DNA from: Planctomycetota bacterium
Lineage (GTDB): Bacteria > Planctomycetota > Planctomycetia > Pirellulales > PALSA-1355
Direction: 5' to 3'
NCBI GenBank assembly: GCA_003389325.1
Contig: QQVE01000053.1
Span: forward strand, 1 to 64,000
DNA length: 64,000 nucleotides
The notes beneath the pieces were generated by a model. That model was not told the origin of the DNA. It worked only from the letters and a program-made list of their open reading frames with translations, and made no database searches. Of this stretch, positions 46,515-56,602 are shown piece after piece. The first letter of the stretch is position 1; every line of letters begins with the position of its first letter. The translations under genes and the position numbers were made by a program.

Positions 46515-47838
46515 CCGCCGCCGGCGCCCGCATCGTGCCCAGGATGGCCATGCCCACGATCGCCGCGGCCAGCGAGCCGACCAGCACGCCGACCTTGGCC
46601 GAGCGCAGCGTGGCCTCGTCGCTGAAGGCCAACCCGGCGATAAACAGGGCCATCGTGAAGCCGATGCCGGCCAGGAACCCGCCGCCGATGAGGTGCCGCC
46701 AAGTGGCCCCTTCGGGAAAATGCGCCAGGCCCGACTTGATCGACAGCCAACTGGCCAGCAGGATGCCCAGCACCTTGCCCGCCAACAGGCCGAGAAACAC
46801 CGCCGCCGACACGGGCGAGAGCACGTCGGACGCCTCGAACGATACGCCCGCGTTGGCCAGCGCAAACACCGGCATGATCAAAAACGCCACCCAGGGATGC
46901 AGCACGTAGATTAAATACTCCAAGGGCGAAATCGTCTCGCGCGTGATTCGGCGATACTTGCCGACCTTCTGGGCTCGATGCGTTTCCTGTTCCCAACCGC
47001 CGCCGTGCAGCAGTTCCGTGGCGTCTTGCAGCAGCTCGCCGCCGACGGTTTGGGCCAGGTAAGGCCGGGCCGGCGTGAGCAGCCCCAGCGCCACGCCCGC
47101 GATCGTGGCGTGAATGCCCGACTCGTGAAAGCCCAGCCAGATGCCGGCGCCGATCAGCGTATACATGCCCATGCTGCGCACGCCCACCCGCTGCATCAGC
47201 ACCACCAGGCCGATTCCCACCAGCCCGGCCGCGAGCCATCCCACCTGGATCGACTCGGTATAGCCGAAGGCAATCACCAGAATCGCCCCGATGTCGTCGA
47301 CGATGGCGATCGACAACAGGATCACCCGCAGCGCCACCGGCACGCGTCGTCCCAGCACGGCCATGCAGCCGACGACAAACGCGATGTCCGTGGCCATCGG
47401 AATGCCCCAACCCCGCTCGCCGTCCTGGCCGAATTGCAGCGCCAGGTAGATGCCCGCGGGCACGACCATGCCGCCGATTGCCGCCACCACGGGCAGCATC
47501 GCCCGCCGCGGCTCGCGCAGTTGGCCGAAGACGATCTCGCGCTTCACTTCCAGCCCGATGACGAAGAAGAAGATCGCCATCAGCGCGTCGTTGATCCAAT
47601 GCTTGAGCGAATGTTCGAGCCGAAACTCGCCGAAGCTGAAGCCCACCGGCTTTTTCCAGAACCCCAGAAAGCTCTCCGAATACGCCGAGTTGGCCAGCCA
47701 CAGCGCCGCCACGGCGCACGCCAGCAGCACCAGCCCGCTGGCCGCCTCCACGTGCAGAAACCGGCCAACCGGCTCGGTCACCCGATGAATCGGTTCGCGC
47801 GGGAGTTGTTTGCCGGGGTAAGTTTGACGTTCGGCCAT
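46510..47838 (-). CDS. nhaA: Na+/H+ antiporter NhaA
   Basis: The product is 442 residues from the ATG giving MAERQTYPGKQLP. About twelve membrane helices are present with the NhaA hallmarks ATDIAFVVGC (unwound helix 4 region) and AIVDDIGAI (the two ion-binding Asp residues of helix 5), plus the LEVKRE loop of the pH sensor region. It exports Na+ or Li+ in exchange for protons across the inner membrane. It is somewhat longer than the ~390-residue E. coli form because of an extended N-terminus and a loop in the middle (WEQETHRAQKVGKYRRI). The stop codon is part of copy 4 of the palindromic element. Confidence 0.95.
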   Translation of the reverse strand: MAERQTYPGKQLPREPIHRVTEPVGRFLHVEAASGLVLLACAVAALWLANSAYSESFLGFWKKPVGFSFGEFRLEHSLKHWINDALMAIFFFVIGLEVKREIVFGQLREPRRAMLPVVAAIGGMVVPAGIYLALQFGQDGERGWGIPMATDIAFVVGCMAVLGRRVPVALRVILLSIAIVDDIGAILVIAFGYTESIQVGWLAAGLVGIGLVVLMQRVGVRSMGMYTLIGAGIWLGFHESGIHATIAGVALGLLTPARPYLAQTVGGELLQDATELLHGGGWEQETHRAQKVGKYRRITRETISPLEYLIYVLHPWVAFLIMPVFALANAGVSFEASDVLSPVSAAVFLGLLAGKVLGILLASWLSIKSGLAHFPEGATWRHLIGGGFLAGIGFTMALFIAGLAFSDEATLRSAKVGVLVGSLAAAIVGMAILGTMRAPAAE

Positions 47839-47958
47839 GGCGTCTCTCAGATGTTTGGTACCTCCGGCCAAACATAACGGCTCACGCCGAACGCGTCACG
47901 GCGAAATGCGATTCATGGGTGCCGCCGTCTCTTGTGCCTGCGGCACCAGATGGCCGCA

Positions 47959-48100
47959 AAGTAGCAGGCTCACTCCGTGAGCCGTCGCAGACGTGTCGTG
48001 GGGCTTTAAGTGACAGAGAGTCGCTTGGTGCGGTTGGCTCCAGCGGCGGTGGAATATCCAGCGAGGCGCTGCCACGGCTCACGGAGTGAGCCTGCTACAT
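47959..48100 (-). repeat. 142-bp palindromic dispersed element, copy 5 (reverse orientation)
   Basis: Full length with intact terminal hairpins; interior reverse relative to copies 2-4, as in copy 1. It lies upstream of nhaA and next to the nested long palindrome. Confidence 0.9.
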
Positions 48101-48120
48101 AGGCTGGGCCGCACTCGCGG

Positions 48121-48503
48121 CTCCTGTTGCTTCGCCACGCCGACAGCGAGCTCAGGTTGTCGCGGCCACCCGTGGTACCCTCGCTCTTCCAGGGCCAACG
48201 GCCCGTCCTGCTTAAGCCCTGGGCAACGCCGGCCCTGACGGCATCGCCCCGGGATACGGGAGCCGATGCCCACATCATCCTGAGCCCCAACGGGGCGCCC
48301 TGAGCCTGCGCGCATCGGCGGCCAGAGCGCCCCGTTGGGGCTTGAAGAGGATGTGCGCGCGGGCCGCTAACCAGGGGCGTTGCCGGCTCTGCCGGCGTTG
48401 CCCCTGGCTAAAGCAGGGCGGGCCGTTGGCCCTTCAGAAACACGCACGGGGTGGCACCGACAACTCGTTCTCGTTGTCGGTGTTGCGAAGCAACAAGAGG
48501 TAT
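48121..48503. repeat. Nested long palindrome, about 380 bp
   Basis: Complementary blocks are arranged symmetrically about position ~48312. Outermost are CTCCTGTTGCTTCGCC.. (48121-48173) against 48449-48500. Next is AGGGCCAACGGCCCG (48191) against CGGGCCGTTGGCCCT (ends 48433). Innermost is GAGCCCCAACGGGGCGC (48282) against GCGCCCCGTTGGGGCTT (ends 48343). Arms are imperfect but collinear over almost the whole length. Confidence 0.75.
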
Positions 48504-48708
48504 CCGCCATCTGGGCGTCCAGAACCCTTCAAACTCGACCCTCGTTGGCGAATCGACCGCTCGTGATCGCCTCTGGTGCCTGCGGCACCCCGACAACAAG
48601 TTGTCGCGGCCACCCGCCGAGCCCAAATCCCGACCTCCTAGCATCGGCTCCTCCCGCGCACTAGATTCTAGGTCTCGCCCGAAGATCACTCGTGCCACGG
48701 ACCTCCCC

Positions 48709-49761
48709 ATGCCCACCTTTTCCGCCGACACGCTCCATCAACTCACCATCGACGTCTTCACCCGGATGGGAGCGCCGGACGATATCGCGGCGTGCGTGGC
48801 CGATCATTTGGTGGGGGCGAACCTGGCGGGGCACGATTCGCATGGGATGCTGCGGATTCCGCAGTATGCGGAGTTCATCGAGGCCGGAACGCTCAAGCCC
48901 GACGGGCGGATGCGGGTGGTCGAGCGGATGCCGGCCGCAGCGGTGGTGGAGGGGGATCATGGGTTCGGGCAGTACCTGGCACGCGAGGCGATGCTGCTGG
49001 CGATCGACATCGCGCGCGAGGCGGGCACCGGCACCGTGGCCCTGCGGCACACCTTTCACACCGGACGCATCGGCACCTATAGCGAGCTGGCCGCGCGGGC
49101 GGGGATGGTGGGGCTGGTCGTCTCCAACTGCGCCGGCGGCGGGCAACTGGTCGCCCCCTTCGGCGGCACGGCCCGGCGGCTGTCGACCAACCCGATTTCG
49201 ATCGCCGCCCCTTCGGCCGCGGGCGATCCGGTGGTGCTCGACATGGCCACGAGCGTCGCGCCCGAGGGCAAGGTGCGGGCCCTGCACCAGGCCGGCAAGC
49301 CGACGCCCGCCGACTGGCTGCTCAACGCCCGCGGCGAGGCGACGACCGACCCGGGCGACTTCTACGCCGATCCGCCCGGCTCGATCCTGCCGCTGGGCGG
49401 CGTGTTTGGTCACAAGGGGATGGGCCTGGCGTTCATGATCGACATCCTGGCCGGCGCGCTGACCGGGGCCGGCTGCTGCCGCGAGGGCGTGACCGCCTAT
49501 CCCGGCGACGGCATGCTGTTGATGGCGTTCGACGTGGCCCGCTTCGGCGCGGCCGAGGAGTTCGCCCGCCGCGTGGCCGATCTGAGCGCCTACGTCCGCG
49601 ACTGCCCCCGCGCCCCCGGGGTGGAGCGCATCTACGCCCCCGGCGAGATCGAGCAAGAGCGCCGCGTCCAGCGCGAGCGCGAGGGGATCTTCATCGAGCC
49701 GGGGAGTTGGCAGTTGATCAGCGGCGTGTGCGAACGCGTGGGGGTGGCGGTGCCGGGGTAG
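48709..49761 (+). CDS. Ldh family NAD(P)-dependent oxidoreductase (malate/lactate/ureidoglycolate dehydrogenase type)
   Basis: The 350-residue protein starts at the ATG giving MPTFSADTLHQL. It matches the COG2055 fold, unrelated to classical Rossmann LDH: AGHDSHGMLRIPQY (catalytic His), HTFHTGRIGTY, VSNCAGGGQLVAPFGG, LDMATSVAPEGKV and FGHKGMGLAFMIDIL. Members reduce or oxidise 2-keto/2-hydroxy acids such as malate, sulfolactate or ureidoglycolate; substrate unassigned. It stands alone and is followed 15 bp later by a convergent membrane protein gene. Confidence 0.9.
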   Translation: MPTFSADTLHQLTIDVFTRMGAPDDIAACVADHLVGANLAGHDSHGMLRIPQYAEFIEAGTLKPDGRMRVVERMPAAAVVEGDHGFGQYLAREAMLLAIDIAREAGTGTVALRHTFHTGRIGTYSELAARAGMVGLVVSNCAGGGQLVAPFGGTARRLSTNPISIAAPSAAGDPVVLDMATSVAPEGKVRALHQAGKPTPADWLLNARGEATTDPGDFYADPPGSILPLGGVFGHKGMGLAFMIDILAGALTGAGCCREGVTAYPGDGMLLMAFDVARFGAAEEFARRVADLSAYVRDCPRAPGVERIYAPGEIEQERRVQREREGIFIEPGSWQLISGVCERVGVAVPG

Positions 49762-49776
49762 GCGCGCCGACGACGT

Positions 49777-50565
49777 TCACTGGCGGGTCGAGTTCACTTT
49801 CAGTCCATCGAGCAACTTCTGAGCTTCTGCCGCGCTCGGAGTGCCCGGGTAGTTTTCGGTGATGCACTCGAGAATCGGCTTGCCGCCCGCGGTGTCGGTC
49901 TTCAGGCGCTGGCGGGCGCGGGCGAGCTCGTCTTGCGACGGCGGAAACATGGCGCTGCTGCTGTGCGACCACCCGAACCAGCCGCGGCGATGCAGCGACA
50001 AGCGCCCGCGCGGCTCGTCAGGGGCCATCAGGCGATAGCTGCGGCGGGTGTCGTCGGGAGCCCGCTGCGTTTCGATCACGCGAATCGGCTCGCCGGTTCT
50101 GGCGGACAGGTTATCGGCGAACTGCTGAGCGATCGCGTCGGGATTCGTGCCTTTGATCGTGTTGAGAAAGTGGAAGGCATAGGTCGCGCCGAGGCTCGCG
50201 AGCAAAACGATCGCGCCGGCGGCGTGCACATAGAGAAAGCGGCGCGAGGCGCGGCCGGTGGCGAGCTTCCAGGCGACAGCGGCGGCCGTGACGCCTGCGA
50301 CGACGGCCCCGATGCACCACCCGCCGGTCCAGAACCAATGGTCGTTGTCGCCGTACCAGAACGCCCAGCCGAACAGGACGAGACCGCCACCGAGCCAGAA
50401 GCCGATGCCCACCGCCTCGCCCGCCGCGACGAGCACCGCGGCCAGCCGACGGCGCGGCGTGCGCTCGCGGGGCACGCGCGGCCAGAGGGCATGTCCGATC
50501 AGCAGCAGGCTCACCGCCGGGGGCAGCCAGAACAAGAATTCCAGCGCGTCCGTCGTCAGATGCAT
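49777..50565 (-). CDS. Four-helix membrane protein of unknown function
   Basis: The product is 262 residues from the ATG giving MHLTTDALEFLFW, with a strong GGGGGAG ribosome-binding site. Four hydrophobic helices occupy residues ~8-155 (FLFWLPPAVSLLLIGHALW; VLVAAGEAVGIGFWLGGG; CIGAVVAGVTAAAVAW; YVHAAGAIVLLASLGA). A ~105-residue soluble domain rich in Arg, Asp and Ser follows. No family is recognised and no motif suggests an enzyme. It converges with the Ldh-family gene. Confidence 0.6.
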   Translation of the reverse strand: MHLTTDALEFLFWLPPAVSLLLIGHALWPRVPRERTPRRRLAAVLVAAGEAVGIGFWLGGGLVLFGWAFWYGDNDHWFWTGGWCIGAVVAGVTAAAVAWKLATGRASRRFLYVHAAGAIVLLASLGATYAFHFLNTIKGTNPDAIAQQFADNLSARTGEPIRVIETQRAPDDTRRSYRLMAPDEPRGRLSLHRRGWFGWSHSSSAMFPPSQDELARARQRLKTDTAGGKPILECITENYPGTPSAAEAQKLLDGLKVNSTRQ

Positions 50566-50886
50566 CGTCTCCCCCTGGTTGCGTGCCTCGCTCCGATTCG
50601 GCCGTGCCTTAGACGCCGCAGTCGCTCGCCGGGTCACCGGGCCCCTTTGGGTGGCCGAAAACGTTTCTTGCGGCGCGAGTCGCGTTTTGGTTTAAGCGAG
50701 GCTGCGAGTCCTCTCGGCACCCGCGGCACTACTTCATTTCGGCGCGTTCCGGCCAATCGGCGCAAGCCAGGAGAGCCGGCCAAGTTCGGGCCTTTCGCCC
50801 CATTGCACGATAGGCGTGAAAAACGCCACCCGCCCCAAACGGCCAAATGGCCGGATTCTGGGAAGGGCGAAAACGGCCGGCGAACG
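50566..50886. other. Gene-free stretch between lon and the membrane-protein gene
   Basis: It holds the promoter of the membrane-protein gene and the 3' side of lon, both on the minus strand. A short CGGCC-AAAT-GGCCG hairpin near 50840 has no T-run, so no clear terminator was found. Confidence 0.4.
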
Positions 50887-53306
<2,420 letters not shown>

Positions 53307-53310
<4 letters not shown>

Positions 53311-53675
53311 TGCGGGTTCTCCTTGGTCGTCAACCGTACGAACAGCATGCCGTCGCGATATTGCGTGGCGGCATGCATCGTGGCCATTTCGCAGGGCAGC
53401 TCCAGCGAACGCTCGAATTGGTTGTAGGAAATCTCCATGCAGTACGACTCGTGCGTCTCCTCGATCCGCATGTCGCGCCGCAGCCCGCGCACCGTGATGG
53501 TGCGGCCGGCCAGCAGCACCTGGACGTCGCTGGGAGAAACGCCGGCCAGCTCGTACTTGAGCAGCCAGCCGTGGGCGGTGCGGTAGACGTCGACCGCTGG
53601 CTTCCAGTACGGGTGTTGAAAGGACCGCGCCGCCGAAACCAGCAGATCGCCAAATCGCCGCGGTTCTCGAGCCAT
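53307..53675 (-). CDS. Hsp20/alpha-crystallin family small heat-shock protein
   Basis: The 122-residue protein is mostly the alpha-crystallin domain: WKPAVDVYRTAHGWLLKYEL, LAGRTITVRGLRR and ERSLELPCE. The C-terminal IxI-type motif is weak (MLFVRLTTKENPQ). It acts as an ATP-independent holdase. It is the first gene of an operon with lon, whose start codon overlaps its TGA. A sigma70-like promoter is proposed ~100 bp upstream; no CIRCE element is seen. Confidence 0.92.
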
Positions 53676-53772
53676 GGAGTGGTGCCGCCTGAACGAACAT
53701 GGATAGCGCGGGCCCCGCAGCCGTCGGTTGGTCCCAGATGGCCACCAGCGTCAGGCGAGGCTCGCTTGGCGC

Positions 53773-53801
53773 ATTTTTTGCAATCCTAGACCAAAAGTCA
53801 A
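53773..53801 (-). promoter_or_regulatory. Sigma70-like promoter of the hsp20-lon operon
   Basis: On the minus strand TTGACT (plus 53796-53801) and AAAAAT (plus 53773-53778) are separated by exactly 17 bp, giving a leader of roughly 90 nt before the hsp20 ATG at 53675. Confidence 0.45.
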
Positions 53802-53854
53802 AAGCCTCGATTCGGGCGCGCTTCCTGTGCGTGAAGTGTTACGATTGAGGTGGG

Positions 53855-53890
53855 CCCCCAACGGGAGACAGACCCCCAACGGGAGAAAGA
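53855..53890 (+). repeat. Tandem 18-bp repeat carrying the ribosome-binding site of the TraR/DksA gene
   Basis: Two units of CCCCCAACGGGAGACAGA-type sequence (53855-53872, 53873-53890) match at 17 of 18 bases. The second GGGAGA lies at Shine-Dalgarno distance from the ATG at 53892, so the ribosome-binding site has been duplicated. Confidence 0.8.
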
Positions 53891-53891
53891 G

Positions 53892-54248
53892 ATGGACCAG
53901 CAAGCACAAGAAAAGTACCGCACGCGGCTGCTCGAGCTGCGGGGCCGGCTGATACGCGAAGTCGACGAAGTCGAGGAGGCCATGCGCGAAGACGTGAGCG
54001 TGCCGGGCGACCGCGCGGGGCTTTCTTCGCACCCGGCCGACCGCGCCGCCGAAGGCATGGACGAAAACATCGCCATCGCCCAGAACGAAGAGCAAATGCT
54101 CGAGGATGTCGAAGCGGCGCTTGAGCGCCTCGAAGCCGGCCAGTTCGGCGATTGCCAACAGTGCGGCCGCCCGATCCCCAAGCAGCGGCTCGACGCGATT
54201 CCCTACACGCCCTACTGCATCGAGTGCGCCAAGCAACAGTCGGGCTGA
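53892..54248 (+). CDS. TraR/DksA-type zinc-finger regulator
   Basis: The 118-residue protein has an N-terminal coiled coil (EKYRTRLLELRGRLIREVDE) and a C-terminal four-Cys zinc finger, CQQCGRPIPKQRL ... YCIECAKQ. DksA-like proteins bind the RNA polymerase secondary channel and modulate promoters with ppGpp. This short form keeps an acidic coiled coil, but its catalytic tip cannot be assigned. The ATG at 53892 is preceded by a duplicated ribosome-binding site. A short CGCGCGG/CCGCGCG stem at 54272-54287 follows the stop. Confidence 0.88.
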   Translation: MDQQAQEKYRTRLLELRGRLIREVDEVEEAMREDVSVPGDRAGLSSHPADRAAEGMDENIAIAQNEEQMLEDVEAALERLEAGQFGDCQQCGRPIPKQRLDAIPYTPYCIECAKQQSG

Positions 54249-54341
54249 ATGCGCCGCATGGGCACAGTCCCCGCGCGGCACCGCGCGCTTTCGCAGCCAA
54301 AGCAAGTCGGCTGCCGGCCCGTTGCGGCGGCGTTATTGCCG

Positions 54342-54950
54342 CTATCCAAGAGCGGCGATGCGGCGACAGACGAGCATCAGGCCGATCGCCAACAGCGCGG
54401 AAATTAGCAGCGCGGCGGTCCCTGGTTCGGGAACCAGCGTAGCGATGACCCAGGGATCGCCGCCCAGCGCGTTGGGGGCGGGCGCGGTTCCCCAGACGAT
54501 CGTCACCAGGCCTGACGAAGCCAGGTACAGCCCCGGCATCGAGGAGGACTGGTCGTAGAGTAGTCCCGCGTTGCTTTCCGGATTCTCGACGCCGAACAGC
54601 ATGCTGCCCTCGGCCAACAGAATGTCGGTTTCCGTGATCGTCGCGCCGCTGCCGCCGGGACTGTAGAAAGCGTTCTCTTCGGTGCTGTTCGCGGCAAGCG
54701 CCAACGGACCGTTGGTCGCCGTCCAATTCCAGGCCAGAACTTCGGCGATGCTGAGGATTCCGTCATCCGGCGCGGTATCGGTCACCGTGATCGATCCGAC
54801 CAAGGTGCCGCCGCCTTGCTCCGATGGATAGCTGTTGAACGAATACACACGATCGGCGTGTGCCGCCGCGGCAACCATGGCGACAATGCTCCACGCGCAA
54901 CATGCCGCGACACATTGCCCGCGGCCGACAGTCTTCAGAATGCAAATCAT
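54342..54950 (-). CDS. PEP-CTERM sorting-domain protein of unknown function
   Basis: The product is 202 residues from the ATG giving MICILKTVGRGQ. A signal peptide is followed by a single beta-rich domain (YSFNSYPSEQGGGTLVG, TVTDTAPDDGILSI) and the C-terminal PEP anchor (LVPEPGTAALLI, hydrophobic helix, RR). This small-domain type is common in planctomycetes with unknown role. It converges with the TraR/DksA-type gene. No enzymatic residues are seen. Confidence 0.82.
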   Translation of the reverse strand: MICILKTVGRGQCVAACCAWSIVAMVAAAAHADRVYSFNSYPSEQGGGTLVGSITVTDTAPDDGILSIAEVLAWNWTATNGPLALAANSTEENAFYSPGGSGATITETDILLAEGSMLFGVENPESNAGLLYDQSSSMPGLYLASSGLVTIVWGTAPAPNALGGDPWVIATLVPEPGTAALLISALLAIGLMLVCRRIAALG

Positions 54951-55250
54951 GGCTGGGTGACTCCGAGAAACTTCAGCAAGAAAGTCCCACGCATGCTGAC
55001 GCTGCGTGCCGCCCGGTACGTCTCTCGGCCTTAGGCGATACGCAAGACATGCGCAGGCGAGGACACGAATCGACGTGGGCAGGAAAGAATGCGTCGAGAG
55101 TTCGACGCGGCACACGGTCAGTGTCGATGCATTAGCCGGGATTCCGGACAGAGACCGGCCGGGAGATGTTCCCAGCACGTTGTGGCCCCCATGGTAGTCG
55201 ATGCGATCCCCCACGTCCAGGGAGTCGCTTGCACCGCGAAACGGTGCCGC
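54951..55250. other. Gene-free stretch between the PEP-CTERM gene and meaB
   Basis: 300 bp hold the promoter side of the PEP-CTERM gene and the end of the mutase cluster. No repeat, terminator or protein-like frame was recognised. Confidence 0.4.
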
Positions 55251-56150
55251 TTAGCGGGCCAGCAATTGCAGAAGTTCGTCGGCCGCCTGGGCTTCGTCGA
55301 GTTCCTGGCGCTTCCAGCGGTCGATGACGTTGCCGACGCGGTCGCCCTGTCGGTGGAAGCGCTCGGCGAGAATCTCCTGGGCGCGGCGAAGCAACTCGCG
55401 GGCATCTTCGTCGGCGGCTGCGGCGTGGCGGGGCGACTCGAGCACGGCCTGCCAAAGGGCTTCAAAACCTTCGCCCTTGGTGGAACTCACGCGCAGCACG
55501 GCGATCTTGCGACAGCCGGGCAGGCTGAGCAGTTCCTTGACCTGTCCCTCGGTGCGGTCGGCTCCGGCCAAATCGGCCTTGTGCACGACCACCACGTCGG
55601 CCACTTCCAACAGGCCCGCCTTCTCCCATTGCAGCTCGTCGCCGCTCTCGGGCTGCACGAGCAAGACGACCACGTCGGCCAGCTCGCTGACGGCCGTATC
55701 GCCTTGCCCGGCGCCGACGGTTTCCAGCAGCACCACGTCGAAGCCGTAACGCCCGAGCACGCGGATCATCACGTCGACGTGTTCGGCCACGGCCTGGTGT
55801 CCGCTGGCCGCGGCGACGCTGCGAATGTAGATGCCTGGATCGTCGGGACGGCTGGGCATCCGCACCCGATCGCCCAGCAACGCCCCGCCGGTCAAGGGGC
55901 TTTGCGGGTCGCAGGCCAGGATGGCTACCGATTGGCCCTGCGAACGGAGGTACTCGGCAAGCTTGCCCACCAGCGTGCTCTTGCCCACGCCGGCGTTGCC
56001 AGTGATCGCCACCACGCGCGTCTTTTCAGGACGTTTGCCGGCCCGGGAGCGAATCACGTCGAGCTGCTCTTCGCGGGCGACCAGCGTTAGCAGCCGGGCA
56101 AGCGCCAACCGGTCTTGCTTCTCCAGTCGCTCGAACAACTCGTCAAGCAT
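55251..56150 (-). CDS. meaB: MeaB/ArgK-type G3E GTPase, B12-mutase chaperone
   Basis: The 299-residue protein has the MeaB nucleotide-binding motifs: ITGNAGVGKSTL (Walker A), LETVGAGQGDTAV (switch region) and VVVHKADLAG (the NKxD equivalent, with His). It loads and protects adenosylcobalamin on acyl-CoA mutases in a GTP-dependent way. It overlaps the B12-domain gene by 8 bp, which sits after the catalytic subunit. The three genes form one operon, and the chaperone is thus specific for this mutase. Confidence 0.93.
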   Translation of the reverse strand: MLDELFERLEKQDRLALARLLTLVAREEQLDVIRSRAGKRPEKTRVVAITGNAGVGKSTLVGKLAEYLRSQGQSVAILACDPQSPLTGGALLGDRVRMPSRPDDPGIYIRSVAAASGHQAVAEHVDVMIRVLGRYGFDVVLLETVGAGQGDTAVSELADVVVLLVQPESGDELQWEKAGLLEVADVVVVHKADLAGADRTEGQVKELLSLPGCRKIAVLRVSSTKGEGFEALWQAVLESPRHAAAADEDARELLRRAQEILAERFHRQGDRVGNVIDRWKRQELDEAQAADELLQLLAR

Positions 56151-56553
56151 GCGTGCGGCTCCCGGAATCGCGCAGGAACTGCACGATGTCTTCCATGGGA
56201 GTGCCGGGCCCGAACACGCGTGCCACGCCGAGCTCGGTCAGCTTGGGAATGTCGGCCTCGGGAATGATGCCGCCGACCAGCACGCCCACGTGCCCCAAAC
56301 CGGCTTCGCGCAGTTGTTCGATCAGCCGCGGCACGAGCGTCATGTGCGTGCCGCTCAGCAGGCTGATGCCCAGCCAATCGGCGTCCTCGTCGGCCACGGT
56401 ACGAATCACCGCCTCGGGCGCCTGCCAGAGTCCGGGATAGATCACGTGGAAGCCCGCGTCGCGCAGTCCCCGGGCCACGACCTTTACGCCCCGATCGTGG
56501 CCATCCAAGCCGACCTTGGCCAACACGATGCGTAGCGACGGCTGTTTGCTCAT
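56143..56553 (-). CDS. Acyl-CoA mutase small subunit, B12-binding domain
   Basis: The 136-residue protein is a single cobalamin-binding Rossmann-like domain. It has DGHDRG (the DxHxxG loop whose His19 replaces the dimethylbenzimidazole ligand), SLLSG at 64-68 and the later GG at 94-95. It supplies the cofactor to the separately encoded large subunit, the split arrangement of isobutyryl-CoA mutase (IcmB) and archaeal-type methylmalonyl-CoA mutase. It lies 49 bp downstream of the large-subunit gene. Confidence 0.92.
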   Translation of the reverse strand: MSKQPSLRIVLAKVGLDGHDRGVKVVARGLRDAGFHVIYPGLWQAPEAVIRTVADEDADWLGISLLSGTHMTLVPRLIEQLREAGLGHVGVLVGGIIPEADIPKLTELGVARVFGPGTPMEDIVQFLRDSGSRTHA

Positions 56554-56602
56554 CTAGAGAGGACTCGACTCGGGAGAAAAAGGGGGACGCAAACCTTTTG
56601 GG

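Larger units (their letters stand above)
47839..48708. other. Gene-free stretch made largely of palindromic repeats
   Basis: 870 bp between the divergent nhaA and Ldh-family genes. It contains palindromic element copy 5 (47959-48100), a nested long palindrome (48121-48503) and a fragment at 48590-48625 repeating the outer palindrome arm (TTGTCGCGGCCACCCG). No convincing gene or promoter was found. Confidence 0.65.

Noticed and set aside
53676-53891. CIRCE element upstream of hsp20-lon
   Set aside because: No TTAGCACTC/GAGTGCTAA inverted repeat is present.
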